Source of the DNA: Candidatus Jordarchaeum madagascarense
Lineage (GTDB): Archaea > Asgardarchaeota > Jordiarchaeia > Jordiarchaeales > Jordiarchaeaceae
Direction of reading: 5' to 3'
NCBI GenBank assembly: GCA_019056875.1
Contig: DXJA01000099.1
Span: forward strand, 1-16,690
Length of the DNA: 16,690 nt
Part shown: positions 6,670 to 13,876 of the stretch, piece by piece
Layout: every line of letters begins with the position of its first letter
Numbering within the stretch: the first letter of the stretch is position 1
Position numbers and translations under genes: made by a program
The notes under the pieces: model-generated
Told to the model about the DNA's origin: nothing
The model's database searches: none
The model's input: the letters and a program-made list of their open reading frames with translations, nothing else

Positions 6670-7728
6670 ATGAATCCTCAAGATTTTCTCAAAAGAATGC
6701 TTGAAATTTATAGCCCATCGGGGCAAGAAGCTGGACTCGCTAATTTTCTCTTTGACCAAATGAAAAAAATGGGTTTCAATGCGAAAATAGACGAGGTTGG
6801 AAACGTCATCGGTAGAATCGGGGAGGATGAACCCACCCTATTACTTTGTGGACACATGGACACTGTACCAGGAGAATTACCGGTCCAAATAATTAATGGT
6901 GAATTAACCGGTCGGGGGGCTTGTGATGCCAAGTCACCCCTAGCAGCGCTAATACTTGCCGCCGCGAATTTTGTGGATAAGAAAATTAAGGGAAACATAT
7001 TAGTTGTGGGTACGGTGCAGGAGGAAGGAACATCCATCGGAATAAAAAACATAATAGATAAGGGACTAAGGGCAAATTATTCGATTTTTGGAGAACCCTG
7101 CAATACCAATTTTATTGTGGTTGGTTACAAAGGAAGTTTATGCATCGAACTTGAAATCAAAACTGAGCCCGGTCATCCAGCTAATCCCACTGTAAGAAAT
7201 GCTAATGAAGAATTAATCTCTGTCTGGCTAAAGATTAAGGATGAGCTTGAAAAGTATCAATCCAGTTCAAAGTATAATACCGTAAACCTGTCGTTAGGCA
7301 GGTTAAATGGCACAGATAATCAAAGCTCAGCAGAAGTCAGAGTTAGAATACCACCCAAAATGAGCTGCAACACCACATATGAAATAATAAATCACGTGAC
7401 TCAAGAGTATTGTGAAACAAACACCGATGTTGCATGCTCAACCAGAATAACCGACGCAACTGAACCTTATGAATCCGAAAAAAAATCTCCCTTAATCGAG
7501 GCTCTGACAAACTCAATAAAGCAAGTCACCGGAGAGGAAGCCCGCTTAATAAAAAAAACCGGAACAGGCGATATGAATATCTATGGAAACAGCATAAAAA
7601 CCTCGGCGGTTACCTACGGTCCAGGTGACCCTCGCCTAGACCATACGAACTATGAAAAAATCTCTATAAAACAGTTTTTAGACACCATAAAGATACTTGA
7701 GAAAACAATAGAAAAACTCGTATTATAG
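6670..7728 (+). CDS. lysK: LysK, LysW-lysine/ornithine hydrolase
   Basis: A 352-residue M20-family metallohydrolase that releases lysine or ornithine from the LysW C-terminal glutamate, the last step of the carrier pathway. Metal ligands and catalytic residues of the family are present: His62 and Asp64 in GHMDTVPG, Asp86 in GACDAKS, the Glu118-Glu119 pair in QEEG, Glu142 in GEPC, and the C-terminal His325 in LDHTNYE. Length is normal. The ATG at 6670 comes three bases after lysJ. It ends the operon and converges with the next gene, with six bases between stop codons, so transcripts must terminate inside or past that gene's end. Confidence 0.95.
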   Translation: MNPQDFLKRMLEIYSPSGQEAGLANFLFDQMKKMGFNAKIDEVGNVIGRIGEDEPTLLLCGHMDTVPGELPVQIINGELTGRGACDAKSPLAALILAAANFVDKKIKGNILVVGTVQEEGTSIGIKNIIDKGLRANYSIFGEPCNTNFIVVGYKGSLCIELEIKTEPGHPANPTVRNANEELISVWLKIKDELEKYQSSSKYNTVNLSLGRLNGTDNQSSAEVRVRIPPKMSCNTTYEIINHVTQEYCETNTDVACSTRITDATEPYESEKKSPLIEALTNSIKQVTGEEARLIKKTGTGDMNIYGNSIKTSAVTYGPGDPRLDHTNYEKISIKQFLDTIKILEKTIEKLVL

Positions 7729-7734
7729 AAGGTA

Positions 7735-8808
7735 TTAGATGCGTAATTGTTCTTTTTCCTTTTTCTCCCTTCTCTCTTTGATTTTTTCCTCTAGCTCAGA
7801 CACCAAAGGAATGAACTCCTCTGAAGGTTGAAAGGCCATCACCCGCTTCAAGGGCCTCATCCATTCTAAAACCAGTGGAGCCTGTTCCAACAAACTGAGC
7901 ACATGAACTGTAGCCTCTTTACTAAGTTCTGAAAAGATGTTGGCCAGTGAGCCTGCGACAGTGTCAAGATCTCCTTTTGGTAGAATATGAGACGTCTCCA
8001 GTTTTAGTGGGGAGTTAAATGTTATGGGCCCCATTTTACTATCTCGTTTACTTTGAAAACTTATTTCACCTTTAATAGAGCAGACATTCGCATCATTAAT
8101 CTCGGCTTTCAGACGAACATTCAATTCAGTTTCCCACTTCTCCTCATCGCTCTTCTTCTTAGCCACATGTCTCAGTATTATTCTACACTTATCAGGCAGA
8201 GGTATGGCAATTACAGAATGCTTTGATTCGCCGAACTTAATAACCTCATTATAAAGAGGGGTTAAAAGTTCTTCAATCCTTTTCCTAAGCTCGCCAGCCT
8301 TAAAACCCAGACAGGTATTCTCCGGTAAATCTCTCCCCACGGATCCTACAATCTTTTCCTCAGTGAAATCATACTTGGATAATGCGTTGCAATTAGGACA
8401 CGCAAAGGAACCAACCACCGGTCCCTCCGTTTCAACTAATTCCTCCTCTATCTCAGAATCTAGAAAGAACCCTGTGTTGCATTTGGGGCAATTTAAAAGT
8501 ACTGGTAACTTGTCTATTGAGTCATGATTTTTGTGACCATTCACTATTTTCTCTGTTTCTTCAAATATCGGTCTAACATCTACTTCAGTTACAGAGGTTA
8601 AACCCTTCAAAACCTCATCCACATTGTTAATAAGAAGATTTCTAATAATCCTCCGAACCGCATTTTCACGTTCCCGCCTAACCTCACCGGAAACTTCCTT
8701 AGTCTTAGTTTCCAAAACAATTTTTTCCGCTTCTTTCTTTGCGACCTCCAAAATAGAATCTGCCTTCTTTCTAGCTTCAGCAACAATTTTTTCAGCTTCT
8801 TCAGACAA
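7735..8808 (-). CDS. Unrecognised coiled-coil protein with two-CxxC zinc-ribbon-like segment
   Basis: I do not recognise this 357-residue protein. Residues about 2-55 are a highly charged, Ala/Glu/Lys-rich helix (EEAEKIVAEARKKADSI...), resembling the N-terminal stalk helix of V/A-ATPase subunit E. Two CxxC pairs follow: Cys107/110 (CPKC) and Cys137/140 (CPNC), spaced like a zinc ribbon. The C-terminal 200 residues are predicted mixed alpha/beta, with no motif I know, ending in a Lys/Glu-rich tail. There is no signal peptide or membrane segment, so it is probably cytosolic. The TTG at 8808 is preferred because GGGAGTG lies 7 bases upstream and the helix starts there. ATG at 8847 or GTG at 8871 would add a Cys-containing stretch without a binding site. 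It is convergent with lysK and divergent from a small membrane protein. A scaffold or RNA/protein-binding role is a guess. Confidence 0.75.
   Translation of the reverse strand: MSEEAEKIVAEARKKADSILEVAKKEAEKIVLETKTKEVSGEVRRERENAVRRIIRNLLINNVDEVLKGLTSVTEVDVRPIFEETEKIVNGHKNHDSIDKLPVLLNCPKCNTGFFLDSEIEEELVETEGPVVGSFACPNCNALSKYDFTEEKIVGSVGRDLPENTCLGFKAGELRKRIEELLTPLYNEVIKFGESKHSVIAIPLPDKCRIILRHVAKKKSDEEKWETELNVRLKAEINDANVCSIKGEISFQSKRDSKMGPITFNSPLKLETSHILPKGDLDTVAGSLANIFSELSKEATVHVLSLLEQAPLVLEWMRPLKRVMAFQPSEEFIPLVSELEEKIKERREKKEKEQLRI
7748..7792 (+). terminator. Probable U-rich terminator of the lys operon
   Basis: Just past the lysK stop, the plus strand has repeated T tracts (TTTTT at 7751-7755, TTTTT near 7758, TTTTTT near 7781) over about 45 bases. 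Archaeal termination commonly needs only such U-rich stretches. The same bases encode the Lys/Glu-rich C-terminus of the opposing gene, so the tract has a dual role if it works as a terminator. Confidence 0.45.
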
Positions 8809-9116
8809 AACTACACACTCCCTTCCATAACCACAAATAAAATACATCCAACCTAAACGTTCCAAGCACACTTCAAAGAGTGATTTGATAATTAATTTCT
8901 AACAAAAGATTCTCGCACACAAAATATAATTGTATATCTAATGTGATAAGCATTTCGATTACCAATACATAAACCAAAATTGAAAAAACCACAGCTAAAA
9001 TAATCAAAAATTTGGTCACAAATATTTATTAAGGAATAAACAATAGAATTTGAATCATCAAACCCGTAAAAAATAGTTTGCGGAAGAATAAATAATTAAG
9101 GAGGAAAGAAAGAAAA
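8809..9116. promoter_or_regulatory. Divergent intergenic promoter region
   Basis: This AT-rich 308-base gap separates two divergent genes. For the minus gene, ATTATATTTTG (plus about 8920-8930) is a TATA candidate. For the plus gene, TATTTATTAAG (about 9023-9033) is a candidate, giving a leader of about 65 bases. The strong AAGGAGG at 9098-9104 is the ribosome binding site for the membrane protein. No RNA gene or further coding region is recognised. Confidence 0.45.
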
Positions 9117-9524
9117 TTGCCTAAAAGAAGATCAAGAACCACAAGAAGCAGGTCCAGAACCACAACACTAGTCGGAGCCTTTCTTCTATTAGTAGCCATT
9201 TTTGTACCAAGCTTTGCAGTAGGAATCACAACTCTACCCGGTCAGATTTTTCCGACATTTTCAGGAGGCATTGTATGGCCTTGGCTTGACCTCGTCGGAA
9301 TTCTTGTTTTGATAATGGGTATACTTGCATTGATAGGCTATATTATAGATGCTGGTGACATATCTTGGGTTCTTCTATTATTAGCAGGAATTATAGGTTT
9401 GATTCTGGGAATAGTAGGTTTAATCGGCTTCATAGCATCACATGTAATCTTTGCCTTCGCTCCTGCTTGTGCAACACTAGGTGGTCTACTAACTTTGCTT
9501 GGAGCGCTGAGAGTCAGAGTATAA
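9117..9524 (+). CDS. Small four-helix membrane protein with Arg/Ser-rich N-terminus
   Basis: A 135-residue integral membrane protein of unknown function. The first 16 residues are strongly basic (PKRRSRTTRSRSRTTT), probably cytosolic by the positive-inside rule. Four hydrophobic segments follow: about residues 18-36, 56-77, 82-111 and 113-130, with a Gly/Leu/Ile-rich third segment and a short Arg-Val tail. The basic region contains a near-exact 7-residue repeat from two copies of AGAACCACAA 21 bases apart (9135-9144 and 9156-9165). The start is TTG at 9117 with AAGGAGG upstream at a long 12-base spacing. There is no ATG in frame near it. The general look is like DUF-type small archaeal membrane proteins, but I assign no family. 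It stands alone between the unknown coiled-coil gene and the purine operon. Confidence 0.7.
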   Translation: MPKRRSRTTRSRSRTTTLVGAFLLLVAIFVPSFAVGITTLPGQIFPTFSGGIVWPWLDLVGILVLIMGILALIGYIIDAGDISWVLLLLAGIIGLILGIVGLIGFIASHVIFAFAPACATLGGLLTLLGALRVRV

Positions 9525-9530
9525 AATTCT

Positions 9531-9548
9531 CGCCCTCCTTTTTTTCTA
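9531..9548 (+). terminator. Poly-T terminator after the membrane protein gene
   Basis: Seven consecutive T (9539-9545) follow a C-rich CGCCCTCC 15 bases beyond the stop codon. This is a good match to archaeal U-tract termination. No clear stem precedes it. Confidence 0.55.
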
Positions 9549-9825
9549 AATCTTTAAAATCCAAAAAAATGGCAAGTTTTTACAGATTTTCAGTTCTATT
9601 CGTTTCCAAGAGTGTATATTATTTACATGTATATATCAAAAATACTTGGATTCTTATTCGAATATTATCATCTTGGAGTCATTTTTGAGGTATTCATTTT
9701 TAAAGGATTATGTTTATTTACACGAATGTTGATAAAAAGTTTTATATTGTATGTATAGATAGTTGAAAGTGAGAGCCTATGGTCTTCCACGTGTTAGACC
9801 TAAAAAATGGCTCGGAGACAGGGAT
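9549..9825 (+). promoter_or_regulatory. purine operon upstream region with TATA box
   Basis: The TATA candidate is TTTATATT (9741-9748), preceded by the purine-rich GATAAAAAG that could act as a BRE. It would start transcription near 9770 and leave a leader of about 55 bases. A perfect 10-bp palindrome, TATTCGAATA, sits at 9655-9664, about 85 bases upstream of the TATA, and could be an operator. The ribosome binding site GGAGA is at 9814-9818. Otherwise the region is AT-rich, with no gene that I can support. Confidence 0.5.
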
Positions 9826-10560
9826 ATGTCTAAGCCTTTAGGTAGGATTCTTTCTGAAGGTAAAACTAAGATAGTGCGTGAAGCGGAAAGCAGTGACATG
9901 GTGATATTAGAGTTCAAGGACAGTATCACTGCTCTTGACGGGGAAAAAATGGACGTTTTAAGAGGAAAAGCCGTAATAAATTCACACATCTCAGCCTACT
10001 TTTTGGAACTGTTGGAAAAAAACAGAGTCCCCACCCACTTTAAAGAATTTGTCGAGCCAAATATGATGATAGTAAAGAATCTTAAAATGTTACCAGTAGA
10101 GGTTGTTTGTAGAAATATTGCTGCGGGACACTTGGTTAAAAATTTCCCTATCAAAGAAGGAACACCGTTAAATCCGCCGGTCGTAGAATTTTATCTTAAG
10201 GATGACGCTCGCCATGATCCCATGCTTAATGAGGATCACTTTGTAATTTTAGATCTCGCTTCTAGGGAGGAAGTTAAAAAAATTAAGGAACTCACACTAA
10301 AAACAAACAGGGTTTTAAGTGAAGCCCTAAAGGCCAGAAATCTGATACTGGTAGACTTCAAGATAGAAGTTGGACGAGGACAAGATGGCAAAATTTATGT
10401 GGGGGATGAAATCAACGGAGACTCGATGAGAATCTGGGAAGTGGGCACCAGCAAAATTTTGGATAAGGATGTTTACAGAAAAGGCGGATCGATGGAGAAG
10501 GTTTTGAATACTTATATTCAACTTTATGAGAAACTTCTAGGAAAAAAGCCCCCAATTTGA
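9826..10560 (+). CDS. purC: PurC, SAICAR synthetase
   Basis: A 244-residue phosphoribosylaminoimidazole-succinocarboxamide synthase, which joins aspartate to CAIR with ATP in purine synthesis. Motifs are EGKTK (11-15) in the nucleotide-binding glycine-rich strand, VEVVCRNIAAGHLVK (about 91-105), DDARHDPMLNEDH (about 126-138), and VGDEINGDSMRIW, the counterpart of the family DE-x-x-D-S-x-R-x-W signature. Length is normal. The ATG at 9826 is preferred, with GGAGA seven bases upstream and the conserved domain beginning directly. The frame is open back to a TTG at 9763, but that position lies at or before the predicted transcription start. It is first gene of the purine operon; purS follows after 10 bases. 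Confidence 0.95.
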   Translation: MSKPLGRILSEGKTKIVREAESSDMVILEFKDSITALDGEKMDVLRGKAVINSHISAYFLELLEKNRVPTHFKEFVEPNMMIVKNLKMLPVEVVCRNIAAGHLVKNFPIKEGTPLNPPVVEFYLKDDARHDPMLNEDHFVILDLASREEVKKIKELTLKTNRVLSEALKARNLILVDFKIEVGRGQDGKIYVGDEINGDSMRIWEVGTSKILDKDVYRKGGSMEKVLNTYIQLYEKLLGKKPPI

Positions 10561-10570
10561 GGCATCAAAA

Positions 10571-10828
10571 ATGAATAATTATGTGTTAGAAATTGTAATT
10601 GAAAACAAGCCTGCTGCGAAGGATCCTGAAGGGGAGACGATACTTAGGGATTTAATTAATCAGAACGGGTTTGAAATGGTTAAAAATGTGCGTTCAGGTA
10701 AATTCCTTCGTGTAAATCTAGAGGCCGAGAGTAGAGAGGAAGCCAGGGATATTGTTTATAGAATGTGTAACGATTTGAGAATTTTCAATCCGGTTATTCA
10801 TGTAGTTACGATAAATGTAAAGGATTAG
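10571..10828 (+). CDS. purS: PurS, FGAM synthetase small subunit
   Basis: An 85-residue subunit that bridges PurQ and PurL in the three-part phosphoribosylformylglycinamidine synthase found in archaea and Gram-positive bacteria. It has the usual beta-alpha-beta small fold: an N-terminal strand (YVLEIVIENKPAAKDPEGE), a helix around ETILRDLI, and EARDIVYRMCNDLRIFNPVI near the C-terminus, which is diagnostic for PurS. Start ATG at 10571, ten bases after purC. Its codons favour G and T in the third position (only 7 of 85 end in C), unlike the end of the operon. A 115-base gap precedes purQ. Confidence 0.93.
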   Translation: MNNYVLEIVIENKPAAKDPEGETILRDLINQNGFEMVKNVRSGKFLRVNLEAESREEARDIVYRMCNDLRIFNPVIHVVTINVKD

Positions 10829-10943
10829 TAAATTCCCATCTATAAAGAGTTCAGAGGTTTGCGTCATATGTACAATCTGGTTTCAATCGGTTCAAGTGAG
10901 CAATGTGCTGTATCAGTTGGGAGGCCATTTTGAGGAGATGCTT

Positions 10944-11645
10944 ATGAAAGTGGCGGTTATTCGCTTCCCCGGCTCCAACTGTGATCTCGACGCAGTGCAC
11001 GTGCTTAGAAACGTTATAGGATTGGAAACAGAACTGGTGTGGCACAAAGATTTCAATGACGGAGACTTCGATGCGGTCATACTTCCCGGCGGTTTTGCCT
11101 ACGGAGACGCTCTGAGAGCAGGGGTCATAGCTGCGTACAGTCCAGCCATGAAACGGGTAAAAGAGATGGCCAAGGAAGGTAAACCAGTCTTAGGTATATG
11201 TAACGGTTTTCAAATCCTAGTTGAATCTGATTTACTCAGCGGAGCCTTACTGAGAAATACCAGTCTCACATTCATATGTAAATGGCTTACACTCCGCGTA
11301 GACGATACACGGACCACATTTACTAATTTGATGAAAAAAGGCCAAATCCTCAAAATGCCCATCGCTCATAATGAAGGAAATTACTACAATGACGCAAAAG
11401 CTCTTCGTGAAATGGAGGAAAATCATCAGATTGTTTTCCGATACTCAGACGATGATGGTAAATTGACACCGGATTCGAATCCTAACGGATCGATTGAGAA
11501 TATAGCTGGTATTTGTAACTTAGAAGGCAATGTTGTAGGCTTAATGCCCCATCCTGAAAGAGCTTCCGAGCCTATTCTTAGCCCCTTTAAAACGGACCAT
11601 GGAAGATTAATTTTCGAATCCATGGTTAACGCTCTTAAAAAATGA
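10944..11645 (+). CDS. purQ: PurQ, FGAM synthetase glutaminase subunit
   Basis: A 233-residue class I glutamine amidotransferase that supplies ammonia to PurL. The catalytic triad is visible: Cys86 in GICNGFQIL, His203 and Glu205 in MPHPERASEP. The N-terminal VAVIRFPGSNCD and LPGGFAYGD (48-56) are family signatures. The ATG at 10944 matches the family N-terminus, with GAGGAG six bases upstream. Earlier in-frame starts at 10896 and 10938 are less likely. PurL follows after 12 bases. Function is only expected together with PurS and PurL. Confidence 0.95.
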   Translation: MKVAVIRFPGSNCDLDAVHVLRNVIGLETELVWHKDFNDGDFDAVILPGGFAYGDALRAGVIAAYSPAMKRVKEMAKEGKPVLGICNGFQILVESDLLSGALLRNTSLTFICKWLTLRVDDTRTTFTNLMKKGQILKMPIAHNEGNYYNDAKALREMEENHQIVFRYSDDDGKLTPDSNPNGSIENIAGICNLEGNVVGLMPHPERASEPILSPFKTDHGRLIFESMVNALKK

Positions 11646-11657
11646 GGCGAATTGTAA

Positions 11658-13874
11658 GTGACAATAGTGGATGGAGTTCAAGTAGACTTAAAACCTGAAG
11701 AGTTGAAACAGGTAGAAAAAATGCTGGGAAGAAAGCCCAACGCTGTAGAAGCGGGTATGATAGATGTTATGTGGTCCGAGCACTGCTCCTATAAATCCTC
11801 AAGACCGATTTTGAAACTACTGCCCCAAAAAGGGGCTCTTGTGGTATGTGGACCGGGGAATGACGCGGGCGCCGTTGACATTGGAGACGGTTATGTTGCG
11901 GTTTTCAAAATCGAATCACATAACCACCCATCAGCCATTGAACCTTACAACGGAGCTGCTACAGGAATAGGGGGCATAATCCGAGACATTCTATGTATGG
12001 GAGCTCGACCCATAGCGCTTCTTGACCCTCTACGTTTCGGATCGATAAAAAGCCCCCACTCACGCTGGCTCTTTAAATATGTGGTAAAGGGTATCGCAGA
12101 CTATGGAAACTGTGTAGGTATCCCCACAGTAGGTGGCGAAGTAGAATTTGACGAAAGCTTTGAATCAAACTGCCTAGTAAACGTAGCCTGTGTAGGCATC
12201 GCAAAAAAGGAAGAAATAGTCTTAGCCGAAGCAAAGAATCTAGGAGATGTGGTCATTTTAGCGGGAGGCTCTACCGGGAGAGACGGTATCCACGGTGTTA
12301 CATTCGCCTCTCGAAGTCTAACCGAGGAATCCGAGGAGGATCGCCCAGCGGTTCAGGTCGGAGATCCGTTTACCAAAAAACTCATAATTGATTCTACCCT
12401 CGAAATTTTGAAAAACGGTTTTGTACACGGGTTGAAAGATCTTGGGGGTGGAGGTTTAACATGTGGTTCCTCAGAAATGGCAAATAAGGGGAACACAGGA
12501 ATTGATATTGAGCTTTCAAAAATCCACTTGAGAGAGAAGGGACTTTTACCCTTTGAAATAATGCTATCCGAATCACAGGAGCGAATGCTTTTTATTGTTG
12601 ATCCAAGCGGAGTGGAAACAGTCACCGGAATACTAAACAAATACGGCTTATCATGGAGCATTGTGGGAAAGGTCACTGAATCCGAGAATATTAATGTATT
12701 TTTGAACGGCAAGTTGGTTGCCAAAGTCCCCGCAAAACTATTAGCCGAATCTCCCACCATAGAAAGAGAAGCGGAGAAACCATCCTATATCGACACACTA
12801 CAGACAGCCAAAAAACCTCAGATGCCTGACGATCTATCGGAAACACTGATTCAGCTTACAGCTTCAGAAAACATCGCTAGCAAGGAGTGGGTTTATCGTC
12901 AGTACGACCATGAGGTAGGGGATCGAAGCGTGGTAAAATGTGGAGAAGGTGATGCAGCAGTACTTAGAATACTTGGTGAGGACAAGGGTATCGCGGTTTC
13001 CAGTGACTGTAACTCTAAACATTGCTATCTTGATCCGTATAATGGGGGTGCGGGTGCTACTGCTGAAGCTTGCAGAAACGTCGCCGCGGTTGGTGCCCGT
13101 CCAATAGCAATAGTAGATTGTCTGAATTTTGGTAATCCCGAAAAACCGGATGTTTTTTGGCAATTTCGGGAAACGATTCGAGGAATGTCAGACATGTGTA
13201 AGGTTTTGCAAACACCCTGTGTGGGAGGTAATGTGAGTTTTTACAACGAAGACGAGGTAACTAAAAAGGCCGTAAAACCTTCACCAGCTGTAGTCGCCCT
13301 CGGAGTTTTAGACACTCTTAAAAAGGTCATAACATTAACATTCAAAAATGTTAACGACAGCATCATACTATTAGGAAAAACCTTCCCCGAAATGGGCGGC
13401 TCGGAGTACTACTATTCGATTCACCATATTGAGGGAGGAATAGCACCCAAAGTAGATATGCAAAGAGAGAAAGACACCATAGACCTAGTCCTGTTAGCCA
13501 ATAAGAAGAATTATGTTAACGCCGCTCATGATTGCTCAAAAGGTGGCTTGGGAGTTGCACTTTCAATAATGAGTATTAATAGTAATCGTGGTATTGAAAT
13601 AGATTTCAGCAAAATTAACACAGAGAGCATGAGATTAGACGAGTTGTTGTTTTCCGAGAGCCATTCCCGATTCATAGTTACCACTCCAAAATCTAACGTT
13701 AACAATCTTCTAGAACTTGCTCAAAGTCGGAACGTGGCTGCATACCATATTGGAAGGGTAAGCAACTCGCCTCGAATTGTAATTCACCATGAAGATGATG
13801 AAATTGTAAATTGTGATTTGAAGGATATAAAACAAGCATGGGAGAGTACAATACCATCGTTTATGGAGCTATAA
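11658..13874 (+). CDS. purL: PurL, FGAM synthetase large subunit (small archaeal type)
   Basis: A 738-residue ATP-dependent synthetase of the short PurL form that works with PurS and PurQ, converting FGAR to FGAM with ammonia from glutamine. Motifs are MWSEHCSYKSS (38-48, catalytic His42), FKIESHNHPSAIEPYNGAATG (about 83-103), GGSTGRDGIHG, and the glycine-rich DLGGGGLTCGSSEMA near residue 265. A second half repeats the AIRS-like fold (DCNSKHCYLDPYNGGAGA, HDCSKGGLGVALS). The start is GTG at 11658, with GAGGCGA nine bases before. Length is typical. The stop lies two bases before the purF ATG, with GGAGCT inside the end of purL serving as that gene's binding site. Confidence 0.96.
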   Translation: MTIVDGVQVDLKPEELKQVEKMLGRKPNAVEAGMIDVMWSEHCSYKSSRPILKLLPQKGALVVCGPGNDAGAVDIGDGYVAVFKIESHNHPSAIEPYNGAATGIGGIIRDILCMGARPIALLDPLRFGSIKSPHSRWLFKYVVKGIADYGNCVGIPTVGGEVEFDESFESNCLVNVACVGIAKKEEIVLAEAKNLGDVVILAGGSTGRDGIHGVTFASRSLTEESEEDRPAVQVGDPFTKKLIIDSTLEILKNGFVHGLKDLGGGGLTCGSSEMANKGNTGIDIELSKIHLREKGLLPFEIMLSESQERMLFIVDPSGVETVTGILNKYGLSWSIVGKVTESENINVFLNGKLVAKVPAKLLAESPTIEREAEKPSYIDTLQTAKKPQMPDDLSETLIQLTASENIASKEWVYRQYDHEVGDRSVVKCGEGDAAVLRILGEDKGIAVSSDCNSKHCYLDPYNGGAGATAEACRNVAAVGARPIAIVDCLNFGNPEKPDVFWQFRETIRGMSDMCKVLQTPCVGGNVSFYNEDEVTKKAVKPSPAVVALGVLDTLKKVITLTFKNVNDSIILLGKTFPEMGGSEYYYSIHHIEGGIAPKVDMQREKDTIDLVLLANKKNYVNAAHDCSKGGLGVALSIMSINSNRGIEIDFSKINTESMRLDELLFSESHSRFIVTTPKSNVNNLLELAQSRNVAAYHIGRVSNSPRIVIHHEDDEIVNCDLKDIKQAWESTIPSFMEL

Positions 13875-13876
13875 GT

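Noticed and set aside
9365..9688. Open frame overlapping the end of the membrane protein gene
   Set aside because: It is a different frame of the same DNA, running through a terminator T tract; there is no binding site and no family-like sequence.
9763..9825. In-frame N-terminal extension of PurC from a TTG
   Set aside because: The TATA box at 9741-9748 puts transcription start near 9770, and the ATG at 9826 has its own GGAGA site and matches the family N-terminus.
12353..13163. Minus-strand open frames opposite purL
   Set aside because: They are antisense shadows of a well conserved gene with no supporting signals.
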